Notes: generated by a model from the sequence alone, not told the origin. Positions 8,425-16,697 are shown, counted from the stretch's first letter. The stretch: DNA of 17,500 nt from Halisarca cf. caerulea (GCA_963170055.1 CAUJGJ010000248.1:129901-147400), one strand, 5' to 3'. Program-made: numbers and translations.

Positions 8425-10377
8425 TATGTCATCATATCATAAGAAAGATACATGTCTAAGATCATATATATTTCAAACATGCCATGGATCACAATACAAG
8501 GTTGCATCTTCAGGATGTACATGTTGTTCAGTATGTGCTAGGCAATGTACATGTGGTAACTGTGTTGTACTCAATGACATCATTCATTAATGCTGTGAAC
8601 TTTACGGTGTACATTTTTCAACCCAAAAATGCTAGTGGAATGTGTGAGTGGGGTGGGGGAGGTGTGCTGGAGGTATAGGATGGTGGAGGAATCATGCATG
8701 AGCAATTTGGGAGAATGTGAAAGAGATAACATTCCACAGTGAGAGGAAAACAGTGAATTTCAGTTGCTTGCAGTGTTAGGTTTAACAGAATATAGTGTTG
8801 ACTTGTAGATGAAAGAGTATTATACCAGTTCAGTATCACAGGCTTGAGCATGGAACCCTGTTGTGGGGTTTGCAGATTGCCGGCAATGAATAGAAAGCTC
8901 AGAAAAACAATCCTAGGACAAAGTGCTGCAGGTTCCATCAGCATACTTGTAGCCTATGCCTCGGTGCATTTCCCCGGTTGTGACTTAAAATCTATCATTG
9001 AAAGTCTAACCCCCAACCAAGCATACCTCTGCAACATGTGTGAACAACTGGTAAATAGGTACCCAAAGCTGGTAACAGAATTGCAGGCGGTTACGAAAGA
9101 GCTGGACCAAAAATTGAAAGTGCTCCTGCAATCAGAACAGCAGCCTACAAGCAGCAGAGCACCCACACAAACCACACCAGTCAGACAAAGGCAAATAAGG
9201 CAATCACCAGCTGTTGCGGTTAGTACATACTGAGACTACTACATGTTCAAGTTGGTGTTTTTCTGTGGACAGATTAGCGTACCCTAGCAATTAACAGTGA
9301 TGACCACAAAACACCACTTTCACTTCATTCTGCAGGTTCACATTGCATGACAGAGACCCCTGTTGAAGGTAATCAATGACAGGCGTATCAGACATGCCAT
9401 AAAACATTTAGCAATGGGGAACATAACTTTGGCTATTCGGGATCTGCTCGGAGACAAGAAAGACCGAAGTGAGGGCAACATGCTCTCCAGACAGCCTCTC
9501 AGCACTACAGCACTATGGCCAGAAAGACGCCTTCACACAATTCACTTGGTCCGCCTTGTACGAGGATCTGAACAACACCCTTCCACTTGTCATGACATTC
9601 CTCGAGCAAATCTTGCAAATAAAGCAGAGGATCCCATTCCAGAAAGCAATATGTGTGATGGCTGGAATGATCATGAGGGGACAGAGTCAGCGAATGAACC
9701 TGATCCAAGTGCTGATCAGTATCGTCTTGTATGGAGGGCGAACAACAGCAAGTGTGAGTAAACATTATGGATTGCAATACTAAAGTACACCATTAAAAAC
9801 TACTTATAATATCATGTATTAGAACTATACTATTATAACCCCATGTAGACTATGAACATGCTAAATCCGATCTTACTAACAATGTCACCCCATTCTCTGT
9901 ATGGGTTCACTGCAACCCTGAGTCAGGACCATGATCACCAGGTCCTCGAGTGGAAGAAGCAATGGAAACAGAGACTAGAGAATAGCCAGGTTGGTGAATC
10001 CAGTCAATGTGAGCAACCATAATTTCAAACATATCATCCATAATATTATCCCTTAGCCTACATGGACAACACCTCATGGCCTACAGACACACTTCCACCT
10101 CTCAAGGCCTGATGATGCTGACATAAGCACTGAAAGACAAGTACATATGTACAAAAACACATAAATGTACAGCCATCCATTTAGCATGTTATAATAACCA
10201 TTTATGTATATAAATGCCGGAATCAGTGTCAATGAGGCTACAACTGTAGATGATACAGAACTGCATGGAGTTGCAGACAGCTTTGATGAGGCTATGGACA
10301 CAGGAGAATTGGTGAGGAGACAACATGCAAGGGTATAGAAAGAGTATGCATTTCATAGATCAATTTGCTTTCACCAG

Positions 10378-10521
10378 AATCCAACAGCAATCACCACACC
10401 GGAGAGGCCTCCAATGTCCCCAATAGGATTAACATCAAGTCCGTTGATCCCTCTGCAATCCACTCCAGTTGCACCCATCACCACACTGGAACATCCTCCA
10501 ATGTCCCCAATAGGACCACAG
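10378..10521 (+). other. Duplicated Pro-rich linker exon of the transposase
   Basis: One 48-codon exon contains two ~36 bp copies coding TT(P/L)E(R/H)PPMSPIG, about 90 bp apart, each with CCTCCAATGTCCCCAATAGG. It lies between the N-terminal region and the DUF6589-like core and is probably a flexible spacer. The repeat shows an internal duplication within the exon. Confidence 0.7.
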
Positions 10522-12333
10522 GTAAGATCAAAAGCCAATGGAATTCAGGTAACTGACACTTATCAAATTGATTGCAGGAGACACTTGATAGGGGTCTGTG
10601 GCTTGGCTACAAGATAGTGTGTGACAACGTCGACAAGAACATTCGGCCAAGGTACCAGACATCCCAGAGACAGACCAAGTCAGAGCATATGGTTCATGTA
10701 CTGGCTGTTCAGGGAAGGATCGATCTTTGGCCATATTCTGACATACCACCACCTTTGCCCAAGCAAGTCTGTCTCAAGGACTTTGTACCACAACAGGCTG
10801 ACTTGGATGCCATTCCTGCAGACTTTGCCATATATGCATCAAGGTTCGTATGTATTGAGCTGTATTTATGCTTGTGACAAACCATATGTACTTAATACAT
10901 TGTATTCATGCAGAATCATCGTTAACCATCTTCCCCGGTTCAAGCATCAGAAGGTATGCTGGTACATTGAGAATGAATTTGCCACAGAAATGTCTCAAAA
11001 GTCCACCATTGTGAGTGAACCAAACATGTAACCTTATATTCATGGAATACCATTATTAATATAGAAAGTGTAACCTACATAATCCGACTACTGTATAATC
11101 CGGATTTCTCTTAAAACCGACCACAATTATTTTGACAGACAAATATTCTGTAGAAAACACCTTGTGTAATCCGGATACTCGTTAATCCATAATCCGACAG
11201 TGTTTCTGGCACCCAATGCACAATACAAACCTTTGCAAACCGACCCTAGTAGGAAAAATGGCTACTTCAAGGAGGTCTCACATTGAAATAACCTTAGAAA
11301 AGAAGGAAGAGTTGATCAGAGCTAGTGACTCAGCTCCAAAGCCGTCACAGAAGGAGCTAGGTGAAAAGTTTGGTGTAGGTAGAAGCACTGTTAGTGATAT
11401 CTTGAGGAAACGACAGCAGTATTTGGACGCATGGGAGCTTAACCACTCTGCGAAGCGTCAACGAATCAAGAACAAATTGACACCTATGGATTCCCTGAAT
11501 GAACTTCTGTTCTCATTTTTCAGTCAGGCACGAACAAAGAATTTGCCGATTAGTGGACCTCTTCTCCAAAGTAAGGCTCTGGTGTTTGCTGAAGAGTTGG
11601 ATATCTCAGATTTTCGGGCCAGTAACAGTTGGCTGACGTCTTGGAAGCAGAGATATAATATCAAACAGTTCAAAATATCGGGAGAGAGCTCTGATGTAGA
11701 CCATGTTGTCGTCAGCGACTTTAAGGAGAGAATCGGCGACATCCTTTTGAAGTACGACCCAAAGAATGTTTTCAACTGTGACGAAACGGGACTTTTCTAC
11801 CGCGCTACCAGATAAAACTCTGGCACAGAAATGTGAAAAGGTAAAAGGTGGCAAACAAAGTAAAGAGTGGCTGACAGTACGTTTTGCTTGCAGTTTCACA
11901 GGTGAGAAGCTAAAGCCTGTAGTCATCGGAAAGGCACAAAAACCAAGAGCATTTATGGGTATTGATATCAGTCAGCTTCCAGTGCATTGGAGATTTAACA
12001 AGAAAGCCTGGATGACCTCCAAAATCAATGTTTGCCTTAGCAATGTATCTGTCAAGTTTTTTTGGGCCGCCGGAAGGCGGCCCTATATTGTTTTTACTTT
12101 CACCGGAAGTGTCCGGAACGTCCGTAACGATGTCAATATATATATATGTGTCATGGTGCGGGGGCGAAAGTTGGGTGGATCAAAGAGTACCGCGGGCTTA
12201 CATTCACGATGTAGCCCTGCTACTCTGATGTAGCACAGGTCAAGGGTCTTGTCAATCTCCTGCCAACCAAAACCCATTCATGCCTCATTAATTAGTAGCT
12301 GTCAATTGTCACATTTGCAGTGTTTTGCCGTGT

Positions 12334-12911
12334 AGCGGGAAACTTTCGCGAATCGTCTAAAAAGACAAATTTTGCGAAGAAAACTTTCGCGAATCGTCCA
12401 AAAGAAATTCTATAAGGAAGAAAACTTTCGCGGATTGGTAAGGCAGCCATTGTGTACGTGGCCATATCAAAGCATGCGTGTTTCCACGTATGTGGAAACA
12501 CACATGCATACGCGTGACCTACGTACTGGAAACTATCGTGCGAGGTTATCGTGCCTACAAGGAGCTCTGGGAACTTGCCTTATCTCCTTGTCTGCAGTTG
12601 TAATCGTAGAATCTGATGAAGATACTGTATAAGCAGAGAGAACCTGTAGTGTCGGTTTAGAAGGTCGAAAGTACTTGAAGCAATCCATAGCAGCCATAAG
12701 CTGTACAACTAAGCGTTACGACCGAGTACATCTTCAAATAAAAGGCTTAGCACGAACAAAACTGGTTACATAGCGTCCTCGATAGCGTCTATGTACTGAA
12801 TAACGCACAACGACGCTTCAATCCTTTTTGACTTTTCGCGAATAAAAATTTTGCGAATACTCTCTTGTTCGCGAAATTCGCTAAGGTTTTCTTCCGCGAA
12901 AGTTTCCCGCT
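12334..12911. mobile_element. 578 bp inverted-repeat element within copy B
   Basis: The ends are inverted copies of AGCGGGAAACTTTCGCG. Just inside the left end the word AAACTTTCGCGAATCGTC is repeated directly (about 12341 and 12381, with a diverged third at about 12421). Shorter TTCGCGAA words recur at the right end. I see no clear target duplication. There is no coding capacity and the family is unknown. A 31 bp hairpin based on GTTTCCACGTATGTGGAAAC lies at about 12478-12500. Confidence 0.65.
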
Positions 12912-12924
12912 TCACCATGACACA

Positions 12925-13056
12925 TAATAGTTGTATCCTGCCTTGGTGTGCTACAGCAGCATAAAGTGCTAATTGATTGACCTCGGGCTGCGCCCTCGGT
13001 CAATCAATTAGCACTTTATGGCTGCTGTAGCACACCAAGGCAGGATACAACTATTA
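12925..13056. repeat. 132 bp near-perfect palindrome
   Basis: Arms of about 62 bp run from TAATAGTTGTATCCTGCC inward to CTAATTGATTGACC and back. There is one single-base indel (GCAGCATAAAG against CTTTATGGCTGC) and a small mismatch near the GGGCTGCGCCC centre. It would extrude as a long cruciform or be transcribed as a hairpin RNA. It may be a foldback element of its own; a (TA)n tract follows directly. Confidence 0.9.
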
Positions 13057-14212
13057 CATATATATATATGTCAACAACATGGCGGACGCGAAGTCGATAC
13101 GTAATCTTTTGGCTATATTTCGGTGAAATTCATTCGTCTGCTCCTGCTTTTATCAGCGAAGAGTCTTTTCGACCAGAAGAGTTCTTCGTAGTATTATTTT
13201 AGTCAATAACGACGATTTCCAAGCGATTCGAGTTTCCAGGGCCGTAGGTGGCCCACGAGTTTTTTAAACTCGAATCGCTTGTTCCAGCTAACACTACTTC
13301 ATGCTTGCAGCCACTTGATGCAGGAATAATAAAGATGTTCAAGTTGCATTTCAGAAAACAACTGCTCAAGCATGTTGTAGCTAGAATAGATTCCTGCACT
13401 TCTGCTACAGAACTAACAAAACAACTCAATGTTCTACATGCGGTGAATTGGATCGCTCGTAGTTGGCATACAGTACCTGCAACTACAATAACAAAATGCT
13501 TTACTGCATGTGGTTTTCAATGGCCGGGCTATACACAGCCATCAGAGGACTCATGTGAAGATGTTCAAGCAGAACTTTGTGAATTGAATGGGACAGCAAG
13601 CTCACTGGGGATGTCGGTTGACATGGATGTAGAGGAGTATGTGGTGGCTGAGAGTGGTGTGCCCACTGAAAGTATTGAAGGATGGGAGGAAGCTCTTGTA
13701 CAAGAATACCGAGAAACCTTGCAAGGATCCAGCAACTCCATGGGTGATGTTGAGGAGAGAGATGATTCAGATGAAGAAGATGCCACTGTACTGCAAGAAA
13801 TATCCCCACATGAAGCACTAACTTACCTTGGAAAACTGCAACAGTTTTTCTCACATCATGATGCTGACAATGTAGTCCTAGTGGATCGCTTGCTGCAAAG
13901 TGTGGAGCATGGCATTATAGTTCAAAAGCAAGCATCTTTGAAGCAATCCAGTCTGGATGACTATTTTAAAGTATGACCTGGTAGTTGGACTATACTGTAG
14001 TAGTAGAACACTGCTTAATTTCTTTGATTATTGTTTTATTATATTGTTAATATTGTTGTTGATTTGTGTATTCATAGCTATTTGGTGCCATTACATAAAT
14101 ACACACGACATTGAAATAAATTCTTCATAATCTGACAACCTCCATAATCCAGCATAATACTCATTTCCCTCTGAGTGTCAGATTATGCAGGTTCTACTGT
14201 ATATACAAATAA

Positions 14213-14236
14213 TGATTGATTGATTGATTGATTGAT
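14213..14236. repeat. (TGAT)n microsatellite
   Basis: About six TGAT/GATT units lie between the right Tigger end and the next transposase exon, within the Academ-H intron. Confidence 0.85.
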
Positions 14237-15426
14237 ATACATTCACATAAAGGTTCCTCTTGGAGTTATTGACAAGAACGAGACGTAGACAAAGGAAATG
14301 ATTGGCATCATGCAGGAACTACACAAGTATGTGCCGATGGTTAAGGAGCAAGTTAATGTGTCCATACCCAATGAGGAACAGCTTACTGTGAGTAGTACAA
14401 AGTCGCTCTGCAGTATGGTTGCAACTTGACTTTATACAATTGGATATTACAGGTTGAAGAGGTCAATGTGCACTCCATACTCCTCGGAGGTGGTCAGCTC
14501 ACGGTTGCTAGAGCAAGGTCTGCTCAGTTGAGCATGAGCGGAGAGCTGACTGCATGCTCTCGCCTAGAGGGTCTTGTGCCAATATTTGAGGACTGGCACA
14601 CTAAACAAGCTCTCCTAATTGTGAGTTCAAACTGTGCACAATAAACAATCAGCACCAATAATTGTACGGTGGCTTTTAACATGACTAAATGCCACATACA
14701 GGGCACATTTGCAAGGATGTATAAGAACACGGACTCCACACCTGGCACACTTAAACATCTACGCAACGTGACCAATCGCTCAGCAGTGGGACCCGAGCCT
14801 GCAAAGAACACGAATGCCACTGAAGCCCTTATGGAGGATGTTTTAGCTGCCTATGTCATCCGAATGGCACTAATAATCCTAGGGCTAACAGTTGATGAGG
14901 GATACAAGGAAGAACGGGATAGTCATGATGTCAAACGACTGGCCAAGGAAGTAGCGGATCGTTTAACGTGCCTAGCAGGAGAGCCACCCCGAGACAAGGT
15001 ACTTCAACACACACAGGTACGTAAATAATGACACTGAAAGGCACTATATCTATTGTCCGAGACTAACAGGTCAACTACATATCTGTATTCTCACTCCCAG
15101 GAGCTATGTACCCTATGCTTCCTTTGGTTCCATTACCGGGACGTTACAAGGGAGGGGGATGGTGCAAGATTTAAGAGGATTACCCCACTTCTACTTCATG
15201 TTATGAAGAGCACAGGCCGCAAGAACTATGCAAGGGAGATAGTCCAGTTTATCTTTCAGGTAAATTACACCATGTCTGAAAGACTGCAGAAAGAGGCACT
15301 ATACATGAGGACGGTATACGGAGGAGGATTTGGATAGCCGCTAATAAATCAAAGCAATATTGCGACATTAATCAACTTTTCGGCACCGTCGGGGTCAACC
15401 CAGGACAAGCATCCCTACCAATCATA

Positions 15427-15513
15427 AGTTGCGCCAGACCCTTTCCCACTTGCCCGGTGACGTCAGTCCCCGAAAATGACCGAGCAGGTTTGGGTCTGAG
15501 CTACGCCAGACTA
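15427..15513 (-). repeat. Right terminal inverted repeat (87 bp) with CRE site
   Basis: Inverted copy of 5877-5963, again with TGACGTCA (15458-15465) and both GTCTGGCG motifs. The YY1-like CCATTTT of the left copy is changed here. It lies 89 bp beyond the transposase stop codon. Confidence 0.93.
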
Positions 15514-15522
15514 TAGCGAACC
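15514..15522. repeat. 9 bp target-site duplication, right copy (TAGCGAACC)
   Basis: Exact copy of 5868-5876. Together they define the pre-insertion host site. Confidence 0.95.
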
Positions 15523-15803
15523 AACATTTCACGCTTGGCAAATTCCCCCTTCCTTAGTCACGTGATAAAGAGATTACGTAATTCTAAGAATCTCACATAA
15601 GAATAAATTATGCTAAAAATCGTGTAACATTACGTACTCAAACACGGAGTAATGGAATTGCTCCCTTTTTTGTTTGTGTGTATTTTCACTGTACTGGCGT
15701 AAGAGTTATTTGTATTGGTGTGAACCTCGCACTTTATTTCTAACATTATACCTAACACTTACACATTGTCATACACATACACGCATACTATGTACTGAGA
15801 ATA
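15523..15803. other. Host flank without recognised gene
   Basis: This is AT-rich unique sequence. TCACGTGA (an E-box, about 15559-15566) lies just beyond the right end of the transposon. On the minus strand an ATG (about 15526-15528) would read across the restored target site into 5867-5830. This is compatible with, but does not prove, a promoter and first exon of the gene suggested at 5406-5740. Confidence 0.3.
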
Positions 15804-15895
15804 TTATGTAAAATATACAATGTTTATACTCCACAATCACCCCATGCATGCATACAATATACTGTTGCACTAACATACCTTTTATTACTGCACTA
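15804..15895 (+). repeat. Local duplicate, copy 1 (uninterrupted)
   Basis: TATGTAAAATATACAATG, TTTATACTCCACAATCACCC and TTGCACTAACATACCTTTT recur in diverged form at 16322-16330 plus 16617-16697. This copy lacks the 286 bp insert and so shows the empty site. Confidence 0.75.
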
Positions 15896-15906
15896 GAAAT
15901 TGTACA

Positions 15907-15911
15907 CACAT

Positions 15912-15965
<54 letters not shown>

Positions 15966-16019
15966 GCACTCACATCCATGTGTAAGAATATGTAAAATTT
16001 TCTTACTGCAATATACATT

Positions 16020-16097
<78 letters not shown>

Positions 16098-16098
16098 A

Positions 16099-16129
<31 letters not shown>

Positions 16130-16157
16130 TACATGCACACACATATACACGTGGGCG

Positions 16158-16191
<34 letters not shown>

Positions 16192-16275
16192 TGAACACAC
16201 ACACACACACACACAACACACACACACACACACACACACAAAAACACACACACACACACACACATATACACGTGG

Positions 16276-16317
<42 letters not shown>

Positions 16318-16325
16318 ATACATAT
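15907..16325. repeat. Large (AC)n microsatellite cluster
   Basis: Long pure AC runs (15916-15963, 16022-16066 and several to 16310) alternate with a twice-occurring word, TATACACGTGGGCGCACACA (about 16144 and 16264), showing higher-order duplication. All the long open frames on both strands are dinucleotide-repeat artefacts. Confidence 0.95.
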
Positions 16326-16330
16326 GTAAA

Positions 16331-16616
16331 CAAGTACTCGAATCACTTGTAAAGCATTGGAGTGTAAGTGCACAGCTGAACATTCATAGAACATACTGTT
16401 TATTGTAACTGACCGATTGTTTTGAAAACAATTGCCATATTTGGCAATTGTTTTCAAAACAATTCCTCTAACTCCTTCCTGTATAAATTCATACTTCTCT
16501 ATTACTATTATATAAATTCTCTATTATAAGACTTTTCTTCAAATCCATATTATATATATATATATATATATATATCGGACGAGCGTTACACACCGGAAGT
16601 CCAAATGAAAACAATA
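16331..16616 (+). mobile_element. Hairpin-ended element, copy C (286 bp), lacking both GC hairpins
   Basis: From ACTCGAATCACTT (16336) to AAAACAATA (16616) it matches copy A (6914-7194) with only a few substitutions, including the 49 bp internal hairpin and (TA)n. At the 5' end it reads CAAGTACTCGAATCACTTG where A has an extra ~39 nt hairpin. At the 3' end AACAATA is followed directly by AAA where A has the TAGGGG...CCCC hairpin. The flanks form the empty site GTAAAATATAC seen intact at 15808-15818. Confidence 0.8.
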
Positions 16617-16697
16617 AAATATACACAAATATATAAAGTTTATACACCACCACCACCCCACATACTCATGCACTAACATACCTTTTCTTACTACGCT
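16617..16697 (+). repeat. Local duplicate, copy 2 (right part)
   Basis: AAATATACACAAATATATAA, TTTATACACCACC and TGCACTAACATACCTTTTC correspond to 15811-15895. The left part (CATATGTAAA, 16321-16330) is separated by copy C. From 16698 to 16841 I see nothing definite. Confidence 0.7.

Larger units (their letters stand above)
6055..8590 (+). pseudogene. RecQ-like SF2 DNA helicase of the Academ-H element
   Basis: Exons are 6055-6554, 6623-6869 joined to 7224-7264, 7332-7430, and 7505-7779 joined to 8425-8590, with GT-AG introns of 68, 67 and 74 bp. The start is ATG 6055 (MAASTERYSRV). RecQ motifs occur in order: I (QLPTGFGKTTI), Ia (LCLTPLISLMEDQ), II (VVVDEAHCVTTWG followed by the ENFRPAY loop), III (FLAMTATA), IV (YPKTLVFCRT), V (CVVACTEVFALGLDCKDIR) and VI (YVQETGRAGRDQ). 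A Cys-rich zinc-binding-like tail follows (CTCCSVCARQCTCGNC). The length is about 440 codons. Lesions are a TAG at 6849-6851 (after ENIAD, where Trp would fit), a 351 bp insertion (6870-7220), a 643 bp insertion (7780-8422), and a 1 nt frame discrepancy across the second insertion. ATP-dependent DNA unwinding is expected of the intact protein; its role in transposition is not known to me. Confidence 0.9.
12059..13281 (-). mobile_element. Hairpin-ended element, copy B (~1.2 kb), minus orientation, inside Tigger
   Basis: It has the same end architecture as 6870-7220. Read on the minus strand, it starts CAAGCGATTCGAGTTT at 13281, encloses CGAGTTT/AAACTCG and GGGCC/GGCCC hairpins, and closes with AACTCGAATCGCTTG (about 13221). 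The 3' end has CACTTCCGGTG, AAACAATATA and a GGGCCGCC/GGCGGCCC hairpin (about 12064-12085), then an A-run. Insertion is at an A/T run of the Tigger frame (GTCAAG-TTT and TTCCAGCT). The interior differs wholly from copies A and C and contains a TIR element (12334-12911), a 132 bp palindrome (12925-13056) and (TA)n. Confidence 0.65.
11258..13976 (+). pseudogene. Tigger/pogo transposase, broken
   Basis: The ATG at 11258 (AAAAATGGCT) is preferred over 11216. An N-terminal psq/CENP-B helix-turn-helix (KKEELIRASD...SQKELGEKFGVGRSTVSDIL) is followed by a second Tc5-type HTH (LNELLFSFFSQARTKNLPIS to NSWLTSWKQRY). The DDE_1 domain follows, with the first Asp in NVFNCDETGLFYRA. A frameshift near 11805-11810 moves the frame to LPDKTLAQKCEKVKGGKQSK. 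After KKAWMTSKI about 40 residues are absent, including the segment with the second catalytic Asp (usual DNCSAH). Then LSNVSVKF is cut by the 1.2 kb insert, and the frame resumes at PANTTSCLQPLDAGIIKMFK with the third Asp. The acidic C-terminus ends KQSSLDDYFKV, a consensus PCNA-interacting peptide. Not functional. Confidence 0.9.
11064..14199 (+). mobile_element. Tigger/pogo-type element (3.1 kb with its insert), TA target
   Basis: The ends resemble each other in inverted orientation: GTGTAACCTACATAATC at the left, and the reverse complement CAGTAGAACCTGCATAATC at the right. TA flanks both (11062-11063, 14200-14201). TAATCCGGAT and ATAATC(C/T)GACA words recur inside both ends. It encodes a CENP-B-like pogo transposase in the same direction. 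It sits in an intron of the Academ-H transposase between exons ending 11010 and starting 14253. A 1.2 kb insert (about 12059-13281) breaks it. Confidence 0.85.
8850..15337 (+). pseudogene. Academ-H transposase (DUF6589-like), about 12 exons, about 815 codons
   Basis: Exons by eye: 8850-9218, 9354-9753, 9849-9989, 10057-10148, 10227-10311, 10378-10521, 10578-10843, 10914-11010, 14253-14387, 14453-14620, 14702-15016, 15101-15337. All have GT-AG borders and matching phases. The N-terminus has CCGVC and YLCNMC pairs about 50 residues apart, a zinc-binding (ZAD-like) layout. A Pro-rich linker is coded by 10378-10521. The core has YKIVCDNVDKNIRPRY (probable first catalytic Asp region), VHVLAVQGRIDL, HSILLGGGQLTVARARSAQ, LEGLVPIFEDWHTKQALL and GRKNYAREIVQFIFQ, matching the DUF6589 pattern as I know it. 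Lesions are a 1 nt frameshift between about 9448 and 9470 and TAG at 14286-14288 (after DKNE-T). The C-terminus stops at 15337 without the D-L-x-x-E-H-x-N segment that usually ends the family. The intron at 11011-14252 holds the Tigger element. Confidence 0.85.
5877..15513 (+). mobile_element. Academ-H-type DNA transposon, 9,637 bp including nested inserts
   Basis: 87 bp terminal inverted repeats (5877-5963 and 15427-15513, five mismatches by eye) start TAGTCTGGCGTAGCTCAGAC and are flanked by a perfect 9 bp duplication, TAGCGAACC. Two + strand genes lie inside: a RecQ-type helicase (6055-8590) and a multi-exon transposase with a DUF6589-like core (8850-15337). Helicase plus transposase between long TIRs is the layout of the Academ-H lineage. 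That assignment rests on family knowledge recalled without a search. Removing the nested elements (6870-7220, 7780-8422 and 11064-14199) leaves about 5.5 kb of element sequence. Both genes carry stop or frameshift lesions, so this copy is not autonomous. Confidence 0.88.

Noticed and set aside
8484..8678. Plus-strand 64-codon frame starting MDHNTRLHLQ
   Set aside because: The neighbouring frame encodes the Cys-rich helicase tail (CTCCSVCARQCTCGNC), so this frame is a shadow.
11216..11257. Upstream ATG at 11216 as the Tigger start
   Set aside because: The next ATG at 11258 has better context and begins directly before the conserved HTH; the upstream residues overlap TIR-proximal repeat sequence.
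12083..12632. Frames within the hairpin-ended element B
   Set aside because: They run through inverted repeats and TIR words with no motif; part of a non-coding element.
12334..12911. Target-site duplication for the AGCGGG-ended element
   Set aside because: Flanks GTGT and TCAC do not match; no duplication could be assigned.
15769..16457. Long open frames on both strands (up to ~190 codons)
   Set aside because: They translate (AC)n/(GT)n into Cys-Val or His-Thr strings; repeats without stop codons, not genes.
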